This document shows, in pieces, positions 18,959-27,404 of a DNA stretch of 64,000 bases. Origin of the DNA: an uncultured Paracoccus sp. Lineage in GTDB: Bacteria; Pseudomonadota; Alphaproteobacteria; Rhodobacterales; Rhodobacteraceae. The first letter of the stretch is position 1, and each line of letters begins with the position of its first letter. The notes beneath the pieces were generated by a model that was not told the origin of the DNA, did no database searches, and saw only the letters and a list, made by a program, of their open reading frames with translations. A program made the position numbers and the translations under genes. The DNA lies in assembly GCF_947496875.1 (NCBI RefSeq), contig NZ_CANMEH010000006.1, positions 124,001 through 188,000 of the forward strand. Direction: 5' to 3'.

Positions 18959-20017
18959 TCAGGTCCGGCCTTGCCCCATTTCCGTGACACCCGCGCCGAT
19001 CTCCTCCTCGAACCAGGCATAGGTCGCGGCCAGACCCTCGGGCAGCGACACGACCGGGTGCCAGCCCAGCAGCGACACGGCGCGGGTGATGTCCGGCTGG
19101 CGCCGGCGCGGATCGTCCACCGGCAGGGGGTGATGGACCACCCGCGCCCGCGACCCCGACAGGGCCAAGACTTGGTCTAGCAGCTCGTTCACCGTCATCT
19201 CGACCGGGTTGCCCAGGTTGACCGGCTCCATCCCCTCGAATTCCGCCTCCATCAGGGCCATCAGCCCCGCGACCAGATCCGAGACGTAGCAGAAGCTGCG
19301 GGTCTGGCTGCCGTCGCCATAGATCGTCAGTTCGTCGCCCCGCAGCGCCTGGCAGATCAGGTTCGACACCACGCGACCGTCTGCCGGGTCCATGTTCGGT
19401 CCGTAGGTGTTGAAGATGCGGGCCACCCGCACCTCGGCCCGGCCGGCGCGGGCGTAGTCGAAGGTCAGGCTTTCGGCCGCGCGCTTGCCTTCGTCGTAGC
19501 AGGCGCGGGGGCCCGTGCAGCTGACGCTGCCCCGGTAACCTTCGGCCTGCGGATGGATCTCCGGATCGCCATAGACCTCGGAGGTCGAGGTCAGCAGGAA
19601 CCTTGCCCCGGCCGCCTCGGCCAGCCGCAGCAGATGGTTCGTGCCCACGACATTGGTCAGCATCGTGTGTTCGGGATCGCGCTGATACAGCGGCGGCGAC
19701 GCCGCGCAGGCAAGATTGTAGACGCGGGCGATGCGTGGCGCGTCGCCCAGCAGGTCCGGCGGCAGCGGATTGACAATATCCCAATGCAGGAAATCGAACC
19801 TGGGATGCCCCTGCAGGGCATGCAGGTTGGATGGGCGGGCGGTCTGCATGTTGTCGATGCACAGGACCGCATCGCCCCGGTCCAGCAGCGCGCGGCACAG
19901 ATGCGATCCGATGAAGCCTGCGCCGCCGGCAACGACCGTCAGGCGGCCGGTGTCCCGCGCCCGCCGATCCGTGTCCCGCCGTACCGGCAGCGGGGTGATC
20001 CGCCTTGACGTGGTCAT
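18959..20017 (-). CDS. uxs: UDP-glucuronate decarboxylase (UDP-xylose synthase)
   Basis: This extended short-chain dehydrogenase converts UDP-glucuronate to UDP-xylose with tightly bound NAD+. It has 352 residues. Visible are GGAGFIGSH near residue 30, the diagnostic TSTSEVYGDPEIHPQ segment, and GPRACYDEGKR with the catalytic Tyr173-Lys177. That CYDEGKR form is typical of UXS rather than of UDP-glucose 4-epimerases. The N-terminus has about 28 basic residues before the fold. The ATG overlaps the upstream CgeB-like gene by 4 bases, making it the last gene of a seven-gene operon. With ugd across the gap the route UDP-glucose to UDP-xylose is complete. Confidence 0.9.
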   Translation of the reverse strand: MTTSRRITPLPVRRDTDRRARDTGRLTVVAGGAGFIGSHLCRALLDRGDAVLCIDNMQTARPSNLHALQGHPRFDFLHWDIVNPLPPDLLGDAPRIARVYNLACAASPPLYQRDPEHTMLTNVVGTNHLLRLAEAAGARFLLTSTSEVYGDPEIHPQAEGYRGSVSCTGPRACYDEGKRAAESLTFDYARAGRAEVRVARIFNTYGPNMDPADGRVVSNLICQALRGDELTIYGDGSQTRSFCYVSDLVAGLMALMEAEFEGMEPVNLGNPVEMTVNELLDQVLALSGSRARVVHHPLPVDDPRRRQPDITRAVSLLGWHPVVSLPEGLAATYAWFEEEIGAGVTEMGQGRT

Positions 20018-21126
20018 CGCGCGTCTCCCCTTGCCAGTTGCCGGGCGCTTGCTTGTGCTGACGTGGCGCCCACCGAGGGCCGATCGGCGGCTTCGTGCAG
20101 GTAAGCCTCCAGCTCCGCGGCCCGGTGATCGGCGGAATGTGCCGCCTCGATCCGTGCGCGCGCGGCGCGGCCCATCGGCGCCGCGTCGCCATCCAGTGCC
20201 GCAAGGACATCATCGGCGGTATCGGCCAGAACGATCTCTCGCCCCGGCGCGAACAGCGTGTCGATCCCGTCCCAGCGGTCGGAGATGATCGGGGTGGCGC
20301 AGGCGGCCGCCTCGAACAGCCGGACCGACGGCGACCAGCCGGCGCGGATCATGTCGGCACGGGTAACGTTCAGGGTGAAGCGGCTGGCGGAATAGAACGC
20401 TGCGTGATCGGCGGGCGGGCAATGGTCGATCCGCTCGACATTCGCGGGCCAGCCGATGCTGGCCGGGTATTGCGGGCCGGCCACGACGAAGCGCAGGTCG
20501 GGTCTGCGCCGCGCCGGTTCCAGCAGCAGCCGGTCCAGCGTCTGCTGGCGGTCGTCGCTGTAGGTGCCCAGATAGGACAGATCCCAGCGCAGCGGCACGT
20601 CGCGTGGACCGTACAGGTCCAGATCGACCGAACAGTACAGCGCCCGTGCCGCAACCGCGCCAAAGCGCGCCTCGATCTGGCGCAGCGTCGGGCCGCCGGT
20701 GAATGACAGGTAAAGGTCGAAATGCGGGATCACGTCCGGCGACAGATACGCGAAATCGCCGCGCTCCAGCTTGGCCAGCGTCACCGGGGTGTCGATGTCG
20801 TAGAACGCGGTGGCGCCGCGGGCCCAGCCTTGCACGCGGCGGGCGACCTCGACGCCGTCGGGCACGTAGGAGCCGATCATGACCGCGTCGGCGGCCGCGA
20901 TCTGCGGGCGCCAGCGCTCCAGATCCGCCAGGTCCGCATAGAAGGCCAGCCGGCACCAGTCGGGATCGACCAGATCGCGCTGGCTGGCGTACCAGGGCAC
21001 GTCACGTTCGAGAAACAGCACCCCGTGGCCGCGGCGCGCGAAGGACTTGAGCAGCGCCCGAAACGTCGTCGCATGGCCGTTCCCCCAGGACGAGGACAGG
21101 CTGAGACCAAGCACCACCAGCTTCAT
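20014..21126 (-). CDS. CgeB-like glycosyltransferase (third of three)
   Basis: This is a 370-residue GT-B-fold protein. The N-terminus MKLVVLGLSLSSSWGNGHATTFRAL is the family's first Rossmann strand plus glycine/asparagine loop. DAVMIGSYVPDG and DTPVTL follow in the N-domain. The C-domain carries LSYLGTYSDDRQQTLDRL and FEAAACATPIISDRWDGIDTLFAPGREI, the CgeB-type donor-site region with a conserved glutamate. A much longer open frame upstream is a shadow of the neighbouring gene: the ATG at 21126 overlaps its stop by 4 bases. It presumably transfers a sugar in the glycan assembled by this operon. Donor and acceptor are unknown. Confidence 0.82.
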   Translation of the reverse strand: MKLVVLGLSLSSSWGNGHATTFRALLKSFARRGHGVLFLERDVPWYASQRDLVDPDWCRLAFYADLADLERWRPQIAAADAVMIGSYVPDGVEVARRVQGWARGATAFYDIDTPVTLAKLERGDFAYLSPDVIPHFDLYLSFTGGPTLRQIEARFGAVAARALYCSVDLDLYGPRDVPLRWDLSYLGTYSDDRQQTLDRLLLEPARRRPDLRFVVAGPQYPASIGWPANVERIDHCPPADHAAFYSASRFTLNVTRADMIRAGWSPSVRLFEAAACATPIISDRWDGIDTLFAPGREIVLADTADDVLAALDGDAAPMGRAARARIEAAHSADHRAAELEAYLHEAADRPSVGATSAQASARQLARGDAR

Positions 21127-22205
21127 GCCTGCACCCCGCGCGACTGGGCCCTGAACAGCGCATCGACCTGCGCGCCGCGCAGGGCATAGGTATGTTCCGT
21201 CTTGACCCGCGCCAGCGCGGCCTGGCCGATCGCCTGCGCGCGCTCCGGCGTCAGCGCCCCGAGGTGGTCGGCCACGTCCTGCCCGTCGCGCGCGACCAAG
21301 ACCTCCTCGCCAGGGGTCAGGAACAGCTCGATCCCCTCCCACGCGTCGGTGATCAGGCAGGCGGCGGCCCCGGCGGCCTCGAACACGCGGGTCGCGGGCG
21401 AAAAGCCGACATGGGCCATGCTGTCCCGTGCGACGTTCAGAACCGCCAAGGGCGTGCTGTTGAAGGCGTTGTGTTCGGCGGTGTAGACATGCCCCAGATG
21501 CCGGACGTTGCCGGGCATCTGCTTCGTTTCCCAGCCATTGCCGCCGATCAGGAACTGCCGGTCCGCCAGCAGCGCCGCGGGCCTCAGGAAGAACTCTTCG
21601 ACCCGCGCCTCGCGATCGGGCAGGCGATTGCCCAGGAACGCCAGATCGGCGGCAAAGCGGGGATCCGGCGGAACCGGATGGTGGGTGCTGGCGTCCAGCG
21701 CGTTGTAGACCGGCTCGCAGTGGCGGGCGCCGAATGCCGTGTAGGCCTCGACCACCGGCGGGCCGCCCCCGTAGGTCAGCACCATGTCCAGGTCCGGCAG
21801 GGCCTGACGGACCGGATGATCGGGCGCGCTGCGCATCTCGTCCAGCGTGGCCGCGGCGTCCACGTCCCAGAAGACCTTGAGCGCATCGGGACGGGCGCCG
21901 GCGATGGCGCCTTCCAGCAGCTCGCGGTCGAAGATCCCGACGCCGTTTGCCTTGACCACGATGTCCGCGTCCGCCGCCTCGGCCAGCACGCCCCGCATCG
22001 CCGCCTCGGTCGCCGGATAGACGACCGATCGGCACCAGTCGGGCGGGTCGATGTCGCGATGCTTCTGCCGGTCGAAGGCGTCGGGTTCGTAGAAGGTGAT
22101 GTCATGGCCGCGCCGGGCCAGTTCGCCCAGGATGCCGCGGTAATAGGTGGCCGCGCCGTTCCAGTAGGACGACACCAGACTGGACCCGTAGAATGCGATC
22201 TTCAT
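21123..22205 (-). CDS. CgeB-like glycosyltransferase (second of three)
   Basis: This 360-residue protein is homologous in layout to its two neighbours. It begins MKIAFYGSSLVSSYWNGAATYYRGIL, has DALKVFWDVDAAATL in the N-domain, ADLAFLGNRLPDREARVEEFF at the domain boundary, and FEAAGAAACLITDAWEGIELFLTPGEEVLVA in the C-domain, the last being a very typical CgeB/GT signature. The ATG at 22205 overlaps the preceding gene by 4 bases and the stop overlaps the next start by 4, so all three copies are translationally coupled. The three differ enough that recent duplication is unlikely. The sugar specificity is unknown. Confidence 0.84.
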   Translation of the reverse strand: MKIAFYGSSLVSSYWNGAATYYRGILGELARRGHDITFYEPDAFDRQKHRDIDPPDWCRSVVYPATEAAMRGVLAEAADADIVVKANGVGIFDRELLEGAIAGARPDALKVFWDVDAAATLDEMRSAPDHPVRQALPDLDMVLTYGGGPPVVEAYTAFGARHCEPVYNALDASTHHPVPPDPRFAADLAFLGNRLPDREARVEEFFLRPAALLADRQFLIGGNGWETKQMPGNVRHLGHVYTAEHNAFNSTPLAVLNVARDSMAHVGFSPATRVFEAAGAAACLITDAWEGIELFLTPGEEVLVARDGQDVADHLGALTPERAQAIGQAALARVKTEHTYALRGAQVDALFRAQSRGVQA

Positions 22206-23314
22206 GCCGCCGACTCCTTGGTATCCTGCAGCCCCAGCGTTGCCGCGACCTGCAGGAGTTCCCTGGCGCGATGCGCGCAGGTGTGACGGGTGCGGACCGT
22301 ATCCAGGCCGCTGGCGACCAGGGCTGCCCGCAGATCCGGATCGGCAGCAACGGCGCGCAGATGGGCCGTCATCTGCTCGCCGTCGGCGGCGAACAGGAAA
22401 TCCTGCCCGGGCCGGAACAGGCCCTCGCTGTCCTGCCAGGGGGCCGACACCAGCGGGATGCCGCAGGCCAGCGCCTCGAACACCCGGATGGTGGGAATGC
22501 CGGGCAGCAGCGTCTTGTAGAACCGCCGCGGGACATGCACGGTGGCGAGATGCCGGGCGAAGATTTCGGGCGCAGCGGCATTCGGCGCCCAGCCGTGATA
22601 GCGCACGCCGTAGCGCTGCAGCGTGGCCAGCGCCTCGGTGGGATAGCGGACCCCGTGGATGTCCAGCGGCAGGCCGGCATCGCGGACCGGGCGGAACAGG
22701 AACTCCTCCAGCTCGACAGTCCGTTCGCCGTCCCCCCAGTTGCCGATCCAGACCAGCCCGTCGCGCCGGGGATCGTCGGCCGGGGGCCGGAACAGCCGCG
22801 TGTCGGCGGCCTCGTGCCAGACCCACACGCGGTCCCCCCAGCCCCAGCGGCGATAGACGCGGGCCAGCGTCTCGCCAAAGGCCAGCACGCCGTCGAAGCC
22901 GGACAGGTCGAAGGCGCGGATCGCATCCGGGTCGCTGACGGCACGGTGGTGGGTGTCATGGAACAGCAGCCTGAAGGTCGCGCCTGCACCGCGCGCCGCG
23001 CCCAGCCGGGCGGCCAAGCCGGGGTCGTTCCATTCGTGCACGATGACCAGATTCGCGTCCCCGGCCAGTTCCACGGGGTCGGCGTCGGGTTCGTAGACGT
23101 CGACCGTCAGTTCCGGGTAATGCGTCCGAAACGCCGTCAGCCCGGCCTCGCCGTGATCCCGCAGCAGGTTCTCCAGGCTCCACGACCCCTTCGGTTCCAG
23201 CGCACGGACGTCATGACCCAGCGCCGCCAGTTCCCGCAGGACGCCGCGCAGGAAATGCGCGTTCCCGTGGTTCCAGCAGGACTGCAGCGAGTGGGTGAAA
23301 TAGGTGATCTTCAT
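22202..23314 (-). CDS. CgeB-like glycosyltransferase (first of three)
   Basis: This is a 370-residue glycosyltransferase-fold protein. It begins MKITYFTHSLQSCWNHGNAHFLRGVL, with the N-domain element NLVIVHEWNDPGLAARLG, LVWIGNWGDGERTVELEEFLF at the domain junction, and FEALACGIPLVSAPWQDSEGLFRPGQDFLFA as the donor-binding segment. The ATG at 23314 was chosen because it begins the first beta strand; 14 upstream in-frame residues would overlap the GT4 gene end. It lies 10 bases after the GT4 gene. HDTHHRAVSDPD (a His-rich loop near residue 130) is not seen in the two paralogues and may reflect a different acceptor. Confidence 0.84.
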   Translation of the reverse strand: MKITYFTHSLQSCWNHGNAHFLRGVLRELAALGHDVRALEPKGSWSLENLLRDHGEAGLTAFRTHYPELTVDVYEPDADPVELAGDANLVIVHEWNDPGLAARLGAARGAGATFRLLFHDTHHRAVSDPDAIRAFDLSGFDGVLAFGETLARVYRRWGWGDRVWVWHEAADTRLFRPPADDPRRDGLVWIGNWGDGERTVELEEFLFRPVRDAGLPLDIHGVRYPTEALATLQRYGVRYHGWAPNAAAPEIFARHLATVHVPRRFYKTLLPGIPTIRVFEALACGIPLVSAPWQDSEGLFRPGQDFLFAADGEQMTAHLRAVAADPDLRAALVASGLDTVRTRHTCAHRARELLQVAATLGLQDTKESAA

Positions 23315-23324
23315 GGGGTTCCCG

Positions 23325-24416
23325 TCATGCCGCGCGGGTGCCGGCGGCGCGCGCATCGGCGTAGATCGCCGTCATCGCGGCGGCCATCGCGGCAGGCGTG
23401 TAGCGGGCAGCCCGAGCGCGCGCGGCCTGACCCCGGGCTTCGCGCGCTGCGGAATCGGCCAGCAGCCCGGTGATGGCCGCGGCAAATGCGTCCGGATCGT
23501 CCGGGTTCCCAAACAGCGCGGCACCGTCCCACAGTTCCCGGAAGGTGGCGATGTCCGACAGCACCAGCGGGCAGCCCGCCTGCGCCGCTTCCAGCACGGC
23601 CAGGCCGAACGGTTCGAACCGGGCGGCGCTGACGAAGACGGGGCGCCGCGCCAGCCAGCCGGCGAGATCGGCGGCCGGCAGCGGACCGGTCAGCCGCAAG
23701 TGTTCGGCCCTGACGACCGCACCATGCGGGGCCCGGGTTGCCCCGATCGCCACGAAGGGCGCGTCGATTCGCGCGGCCACCTGGTCCAGCACGGACGTGT
23801 TCTTGACCTCGTCCCACAGGCGGCCGGCCGTCAGCGCACCCGCAAGCGGCACCGCGTCCCGCGGCTGCGGCAGCGGCAGGGGCGTCCGGCCGTTGTGCAC
23901 GGCAACCGGGCGGACGGGCAGGGCATAGCGGCGGGCGATCTCGTCGGCATAGGCGCGGGTGGGTGCGACGACGCGATCGGCGACGCGCAGGCCGCGCCCG
24001 ACCAGCTCCGGCAACCAGCCCAGCGCCGGATCGACGGGCCCCTTGCCGGCGGCGTCCCACCATGTGCCCAGGCAGCCGTGGTTCATCGCCACCACGGGGG
24101 TGGCAAACCCGCCGCCCGCGGCCAGGGCGGGGGTGTTCAGATGCACCACCTCGGCGCCGATGTCGGCGGCCAGGCGGGCGACGGCGCGGCCAGCATCCAG
24201 CACCGGGCCGGGACCCTCGGCCAGCCAGTCCAGCGGCAGCCCGGTTTCGACCAGCCGCAGCCCCGGCACCCGAGCGGCCGCCGCGCGCTGGTCCGCGTCG
24301 GGCGAGGGCCCCAGCAGCGCCAGCGTGACCTGAACACCGTCGAGCGCGCCGGCGAGTTCCAGCGCATACTGCCAGACTCCGCCCACCGCGTCCGAGGTCA
24401 TCAGCACCCGCGTCAC
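23325..24416 (-). CDS. Glycosyltransferase family 4 protein
   Basis: This is a 363-residue retaining GT-B glycosyltransferase. The N-domain begins VTRVLMTSDAVGGVWQYALELAGAL (starch-synthase-like GGVW loop) and contains VVHLNTPALAAGG and VAMNHGCLGTWW. The C-domain has ALTAGRLWDEVKN (donor-site lysine region) and FVSAARFEPFGLAVLEAAQAGCPLVLSD, the canonical EPFGLxxLEA box with both catalytic-site glutamates. The start is GTG at 24416, overlapping the upstream epimerase stop by 4 bases (GTGA). Upstream in-frame residues are rejected because they read through that gene. It probably adds a sugar made by the two epimerases. Confidence 0.88.
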   Translation of the reverse strand: MTRVLMTSDAVGGVWQYALELAGALDGVQVTLALLGPSPDADQRAAAARVPGLRLVETGLPLDWLAEGPGPVLDAGRAVARLAADIGAEVVHLNTPALAAGGGFATPVVAMNHGCLGTWWDAAGKGPVDPALGWLPELVGRGLRVADRVVAPTRAYADEIARRYALPVRPVAVHNGRTPLPLPQPRDAVPLAGALTAGRLWDEVKNTSVLDQVAARIDAPFVAIGATRAPHGAVVRAEHLRLTGPLPAADLAGWLARRPVFVSAARFEPFGLAVLEAAQAGCPLVLSDIATFRELWDGAALFGNPDDPDAFAAAITGLLADSAAREARGQAARARAARYTPAAMAAAMTAIYADARAAGTRAA

Positions 24417-25528
24417 GCCGACTGGGCCAGCCGGGGCCTGCGGTCGACCGGCAGGGCGATCCCGCCCTCGGCCGCGAGCCATTGCGCCAGACGCGCCACG
24501 CCGTCCTGCCAGGGAACCTTGGGCCCAAGCCCCAGCGCCGCGTCGGCCGCCCGGGTGTCGGCCACGAAATAGCGCTGGTCGCCGGCCCGCCAGTCGGCAA
24601 ACCCGATATCCACGGGTCGGCCGATGATCTGGCCGACGAAATCCAGCAACTGCCGCAGGCTGACGGCGTTCTGCGGCCCGCCGCCCAGGTTGAACGCGCG
24701 CCCCGAAACGCTGTCGATGTGCCGCCAGGCGGCAAGATAGGTCTCGACAGCGTTCGAGACGTCCAGGATGTCCCTAACCTGACAGCCGTCGCCGAACAGG
24801 GTGATCGGCTGACCCTTCAGCGCCCGGATCAGGAAATGCGCGACCCAGCCCTGATCCTCGGTGCCCATCTGGCGCTGGCCATAGATGCAGCTCATCCGCA
24901 GCACGGCGGTGGGGATGTCGTAGCTGCGGGCATAGTCCAGCACGTACTGGTCGGCGGCCCCCTTGGAACAGCCATAGGGCGTGTGGAAATCCAGCGGACG
25001 GCTTTCCCCGATGCCATGCGCGCGCACCCGGGGATCGGTTGGGCGATAGGCGTCGCCTTCAAGGGCGAAGTCCAGATCGGCCAGATCCCCATAGACCTTG
25101 TTGGTCGAGGCAAGGATCAGCGGCGTGCGTCCGTCGCCGGTGCGCAGCGCCTCCAGCAGGTTGACGGTCCCGATCAGGTTCACGGCCAGGTCGGCCACCG
25201 GGTCCACGAGGCTGGTGGTCACGGCCACCTGCGCGGCCAGGTGGAACACCACCTTGGCACCCGACGCCGCGTCGGCCAGCCGGTCGGCATCGCGGATGTC
25301 GGCGTGCAGGTGCCGGATCAGGTCGCCGTGGCGGGTCTGCAGCCATGCCAGGTTGCGTTCAACGCCGGCCCGGCTCATCGCATCATAGACGATGACCTGG
25401 TGCCCGTCCCTCGCCAGCCGGTCGGCCAGGTTCGATCCGATGAACCCGGCGCCCCCGGTGACCAGCACCGGTCGCGGATCGGCCGCCGGGTCGGTGCGGT
25501 CCCCTGACGCTTGCCCGGTCCCGCTCAC
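24413..25528 (-). CDS. NAD-dependent sugar-nucleotide epimerase, CDP-paratose 2-epimerase-like
   Basis: This extended SDR has 371 residues. It shows GGAGFIGSN near residue 24, LASTNKVYGDL with the catalytic-region Ser/Thr, and TPYGCSKGAADQYVLDYAR with the Tyr-x3-Lys pair. RMSCIYGQRQMGTEDQGWVAHF is characteristic of the RfbE/CDP-paratose-2-epimerase-like branch, where the NTP-sugar is bound. The true nucleotide (CDP or UDP) and sugar cannot be set from sequence. Start and stop both overlap neighbours by 4 bases. It supplies a modified sugar nucleotide to the glycosyltransferases downstream in the operon. Confidence 0.85.
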   Translation of the reverse strand: MSGTGQASGDRTDPAADPRPVLVTGGAGFIGSNLADRLARDGHQVIVYDAMSRAGVERNLAWLQTRHGDLIRHLHADIRDADRLADAASGAKVVFHLAAQVAVTTSLVDPVADLAVNLIGTVNLLEALRTGDGRTPLILASTNKVYGDLADLDFALEGDAYRPTDPRVRAHGIGESRPLDFHTPYGCSKGAADQYVLDYARSYDIPTAVLRMSCIYGQRQMGTEDQGWVAHFLIRALKGQPITLFGDGCQVRDILDVSNAVETYLAAWRHIDSVSGRAFNLGGGPQNAVSLRQLLDFVGQIIGRPVDIGFADWRAGDQRYFVADTRAADAALGLGPKVPWQDGVARLAQWLAAEGGIALPVDRRPRLAQSA

Positions 25529-26640
25529 GCCACCAGACCCCGCTTGTCCAGCTCGGCCCGCGCCTGTTCGACGCGGTCGACCGCCGTCTGACTGGCCACC
25601 CAGTCGGCCAGTTCGGCAAGCCCAGCGCGGAAATCCGTCTGCGCGGCAAAGCCCAGCCGGTCGGCAGCCAGCGCGGTGTCGCAGAAGCAGTGCCGGATGT
25701 CGCCGATCCGGGCCTTGCCCACGATCTGCGGGTCCAGGTCGTTGCGCCCCATGGCCCGCCCCAGTTCGCGCGCGACTTCGGTCACCGACCGGTCATGACC
25801 CGACCCGATGTTGAACGTGCCGCCGGCTGCCTGCGGCAGCGACAGCGCCTCGGCGAAGGCCCGCGCCACGTCCGACACGTGGACGAAATCGCGGCGCTGC
25901 CCGCCATCCTCGAAGATCATGGGGGCCTGGCCGTTCAGATAGCGCGAGGCAAAGATCGCCAGCACCCCGGTATACGGGTTGGACAGCGCCTGTCCGGGTC
26001 CGAACACGTTGAACAACCGCAGGCAGACGCCTTCGATCCCGTAGGGCGCAGACATAATGTGCGTGGTGCGCTCCTGCACGAACTTGTTGAGCGCATAGAT
26101 CGAGGCCAGGTTCGGGCGCTTCCATTCGGGGGTCGCGACCGGCGTGAGGGGACGGCCCTGTGCGTCGGTGGGGTCCCAGTTCTTGAGCCCGTCGCGAATG
26201 CCGACCCGCTCGGCATCCTCGACCAGGTTGCCGTCGGCGTCCTTGTACAGCCCCTCGCCATAGATCGACATCGAGGATGCGGTGACCACCCGCCGCACCG
26301 GATTGTCGATCAGCTTCTCGAACAGGACCGCGGTGCCCACGTCGTTGGTCGAGGTATAGCGCTCGACCTCGTACATCGATTGACCGACACCCACCTCGGC
26401 GGCCAGGTGGACGACGCTGTCGACGCCCTGCAGCGCGCGTGCCACCGCGTCGCCGTCGCGCACATCGGCGTGGATGAACTCGGCCTCCGCATTCAGGCTG
26501 TCGGGCCGCGTCGTCGCATCGCCATGGACCTGCGGGATCAGCGCGTCCAGCACCCGGACCTTGTGTCCGCGCCGCAGCAGCTCGTCCGTAACAAAGCGAC
26601 CGATGAAGCCGGCGCCCCCGGTAATCAGAACCTGTTCCAA
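25525..26640 (-). CDS. NAD-dependent sugar-nucleotide epimerase, dTDP-L-rhamnose 4-epimerase-like
   Basis: This 371-residue extended SDR is the first gene of the minus-strand operon. It has GGAGFIGRF at the N-terminus, ASSMSIYGEG, and RPNLASIYALNKFVQER with the Tyr-x3-Lys pair. The insertion around residues 120-150 and the KRPNLASIYALNK wording resemble dTDP-L-rhamnose 4-epimerases and related enzymes. The start codon is TTG at 26640, preceded by GAGGG; no other in-frame start keeps the Rossmann motif. A promoter-like sequence lies immediately upstream. No rml genes are in the window, so the dTDP-sugar would have to be made elsewhere, or the enzyme uses another nucleotide sugar. Confidence 0.83.
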   Translation of the reverse strand: MEQVLITGGAGFIGRFVTDELLRRGHKVRVLDALIPQVHGDATTRPDSLNAEAEFIHADVRDGDAVARALQGVDSVVHLAAEVGVGQSMYEVERYTSTNDVGTAVLFEKLIDNPVRRVVTASSMSIYGEGLYKDADGNLVEDAERVGIRDGLKNWDPTDAQGRPLTPVATPEWKRPNLASIYALNKFVQERTTHIMSAPYGIEGVCLRLFNVFGPGQALSNPYTGVLAIFASRYLNGQAPMIFEDGGQRRDFVHVSDVARAFAEALSLPQAAGGTFNIGSGHDRSVTEVARELGRAMGRNDLDPQIVGKARIGDIRHCFCDTALAADRLGFAAQTDFRAGLAELADWVASQTAVDRVEQARAELDKRGLVA

Positions 26641-26651
26641 TCGTCCCTCGA

Positions 26652-26680
26652 AATATAGTTGCGCCGTCGGCAGTTGTCAC
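26652..26680 (-). promoter_or_regulatory. Candidate strong promoter of the seven-gene glycan operon
   Basis: On the minus strand GTGACA (26680-26675) and TATATT (26657-26652) are separated by 17 bases, each matching the sigma-70 consensus at five of six positions. The predicted transcription start (about 26645) lies only a few bases before the TTG start codon, so the leader would be very short and would cut into the GAGGG ribosome site. Confidence 0.5.
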
Positions 26681-26779
26681 AGCAGTTCGGGTATGGTTTT
26701 AACCACTCATGTCCGCGCAGTTCCAGCCCCAGCTTCTTCTTCTTGATCTTTGCTGCGCAATCCGTGGCCGCAGGCGGGC

Positions 26780-27397
26780 ATGAGCCGACGGATCGGGCTG
26801 GTGCGGCACGGGGCGCATGACGAGCTGGGCCGGGTGCTGAGCGGACGGGCGACCGACGTGGCGCTGAACGCTGCCGGTCGGGACGAGGCCGCAGTCCTGG
26901 GACGCGCGCTGAGCAAGGGTTGCGGTCAGGATGCTGGCGCGATCGGGGCCATCCACGCCAGTCCGCAGCGGCGCACGCGCGAAACGGCCGGGATCCTCGG
27001 CGAGACACTTGGCGTGGTCCCGCAGGTCGATCCCGCGCTGGACGAGGTGGATTTCGGCCGCTGGGCGGGACAGGGCTTTGCCGCACTGGACAGCGATCCC
27101 GACTGGCAGGAATGGAACCGGCGGCGGGCATCCGCGCCCAGCCCCGGGGGCGAGACGATGCAGGCGGCGACGCTGCGCGCGGCGCGGCGCCTTGACACCC
27201 TCGCGGCAGAGGCGGGCGGCGGCGCCGCGCTGCTGTGCGTCAGCCATTGCGACATCATCCGCGGGGTGATCGCCCATTACCTACGCCTGAGCCTCGATCA
27301 CATCCTGCGGTTCTCGATCGATCCCGGTCGGGTGTCGTGGCTGGACGTCGATGGACAGGGCGGCGCCCAGGTTCTAAGCGTTAACGCCCGAAACTGA
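26780..27397 (+). CDS. Histidine phosphatase family protein
   Basis: This is a 205-residue phosphoglycerate-mutase-like phosphatase. The catalytic RHG lies at residues 9-11 (GLVRHGAHDE), followed by HASPQRRTRETA, the acidic ALDEVDFGRWAG segment, and the second histidine in CVSHCDIIRG. All residues of the branch-1 phosphatase site are present. I start at MSRRIG (26780) with CAGGCGGG upstream; an ATG-type extension to 26750 has no family support. It opens the plus-strand operon that also encodes inositol-phosphate synthase, so dephosphorylation of inositol-1-phosphate or of a sugar phosphate is a reasonable but unproven role. Confidence 0.86.
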   Translation: MSRRIGLVRHGAHDELGRVLSGRATDVALNAAGRDEAAVLGRALSKGCGQDAGAIGAIHASPQRRTRETAGILGETLGVVPQVDPALDEVDFGRWAGQGFAALDSDPDWQEWNRRRASAPSPGGETMQAATLRAARRLDTLAAEAGGGAALLCVSHCDIIRGVIAHYLRLSLDHILRFSIDPGRVSWLDVDGQGGAQVLSVNARN

Positions 27398-27404
27398 CGG
27401 ACCC

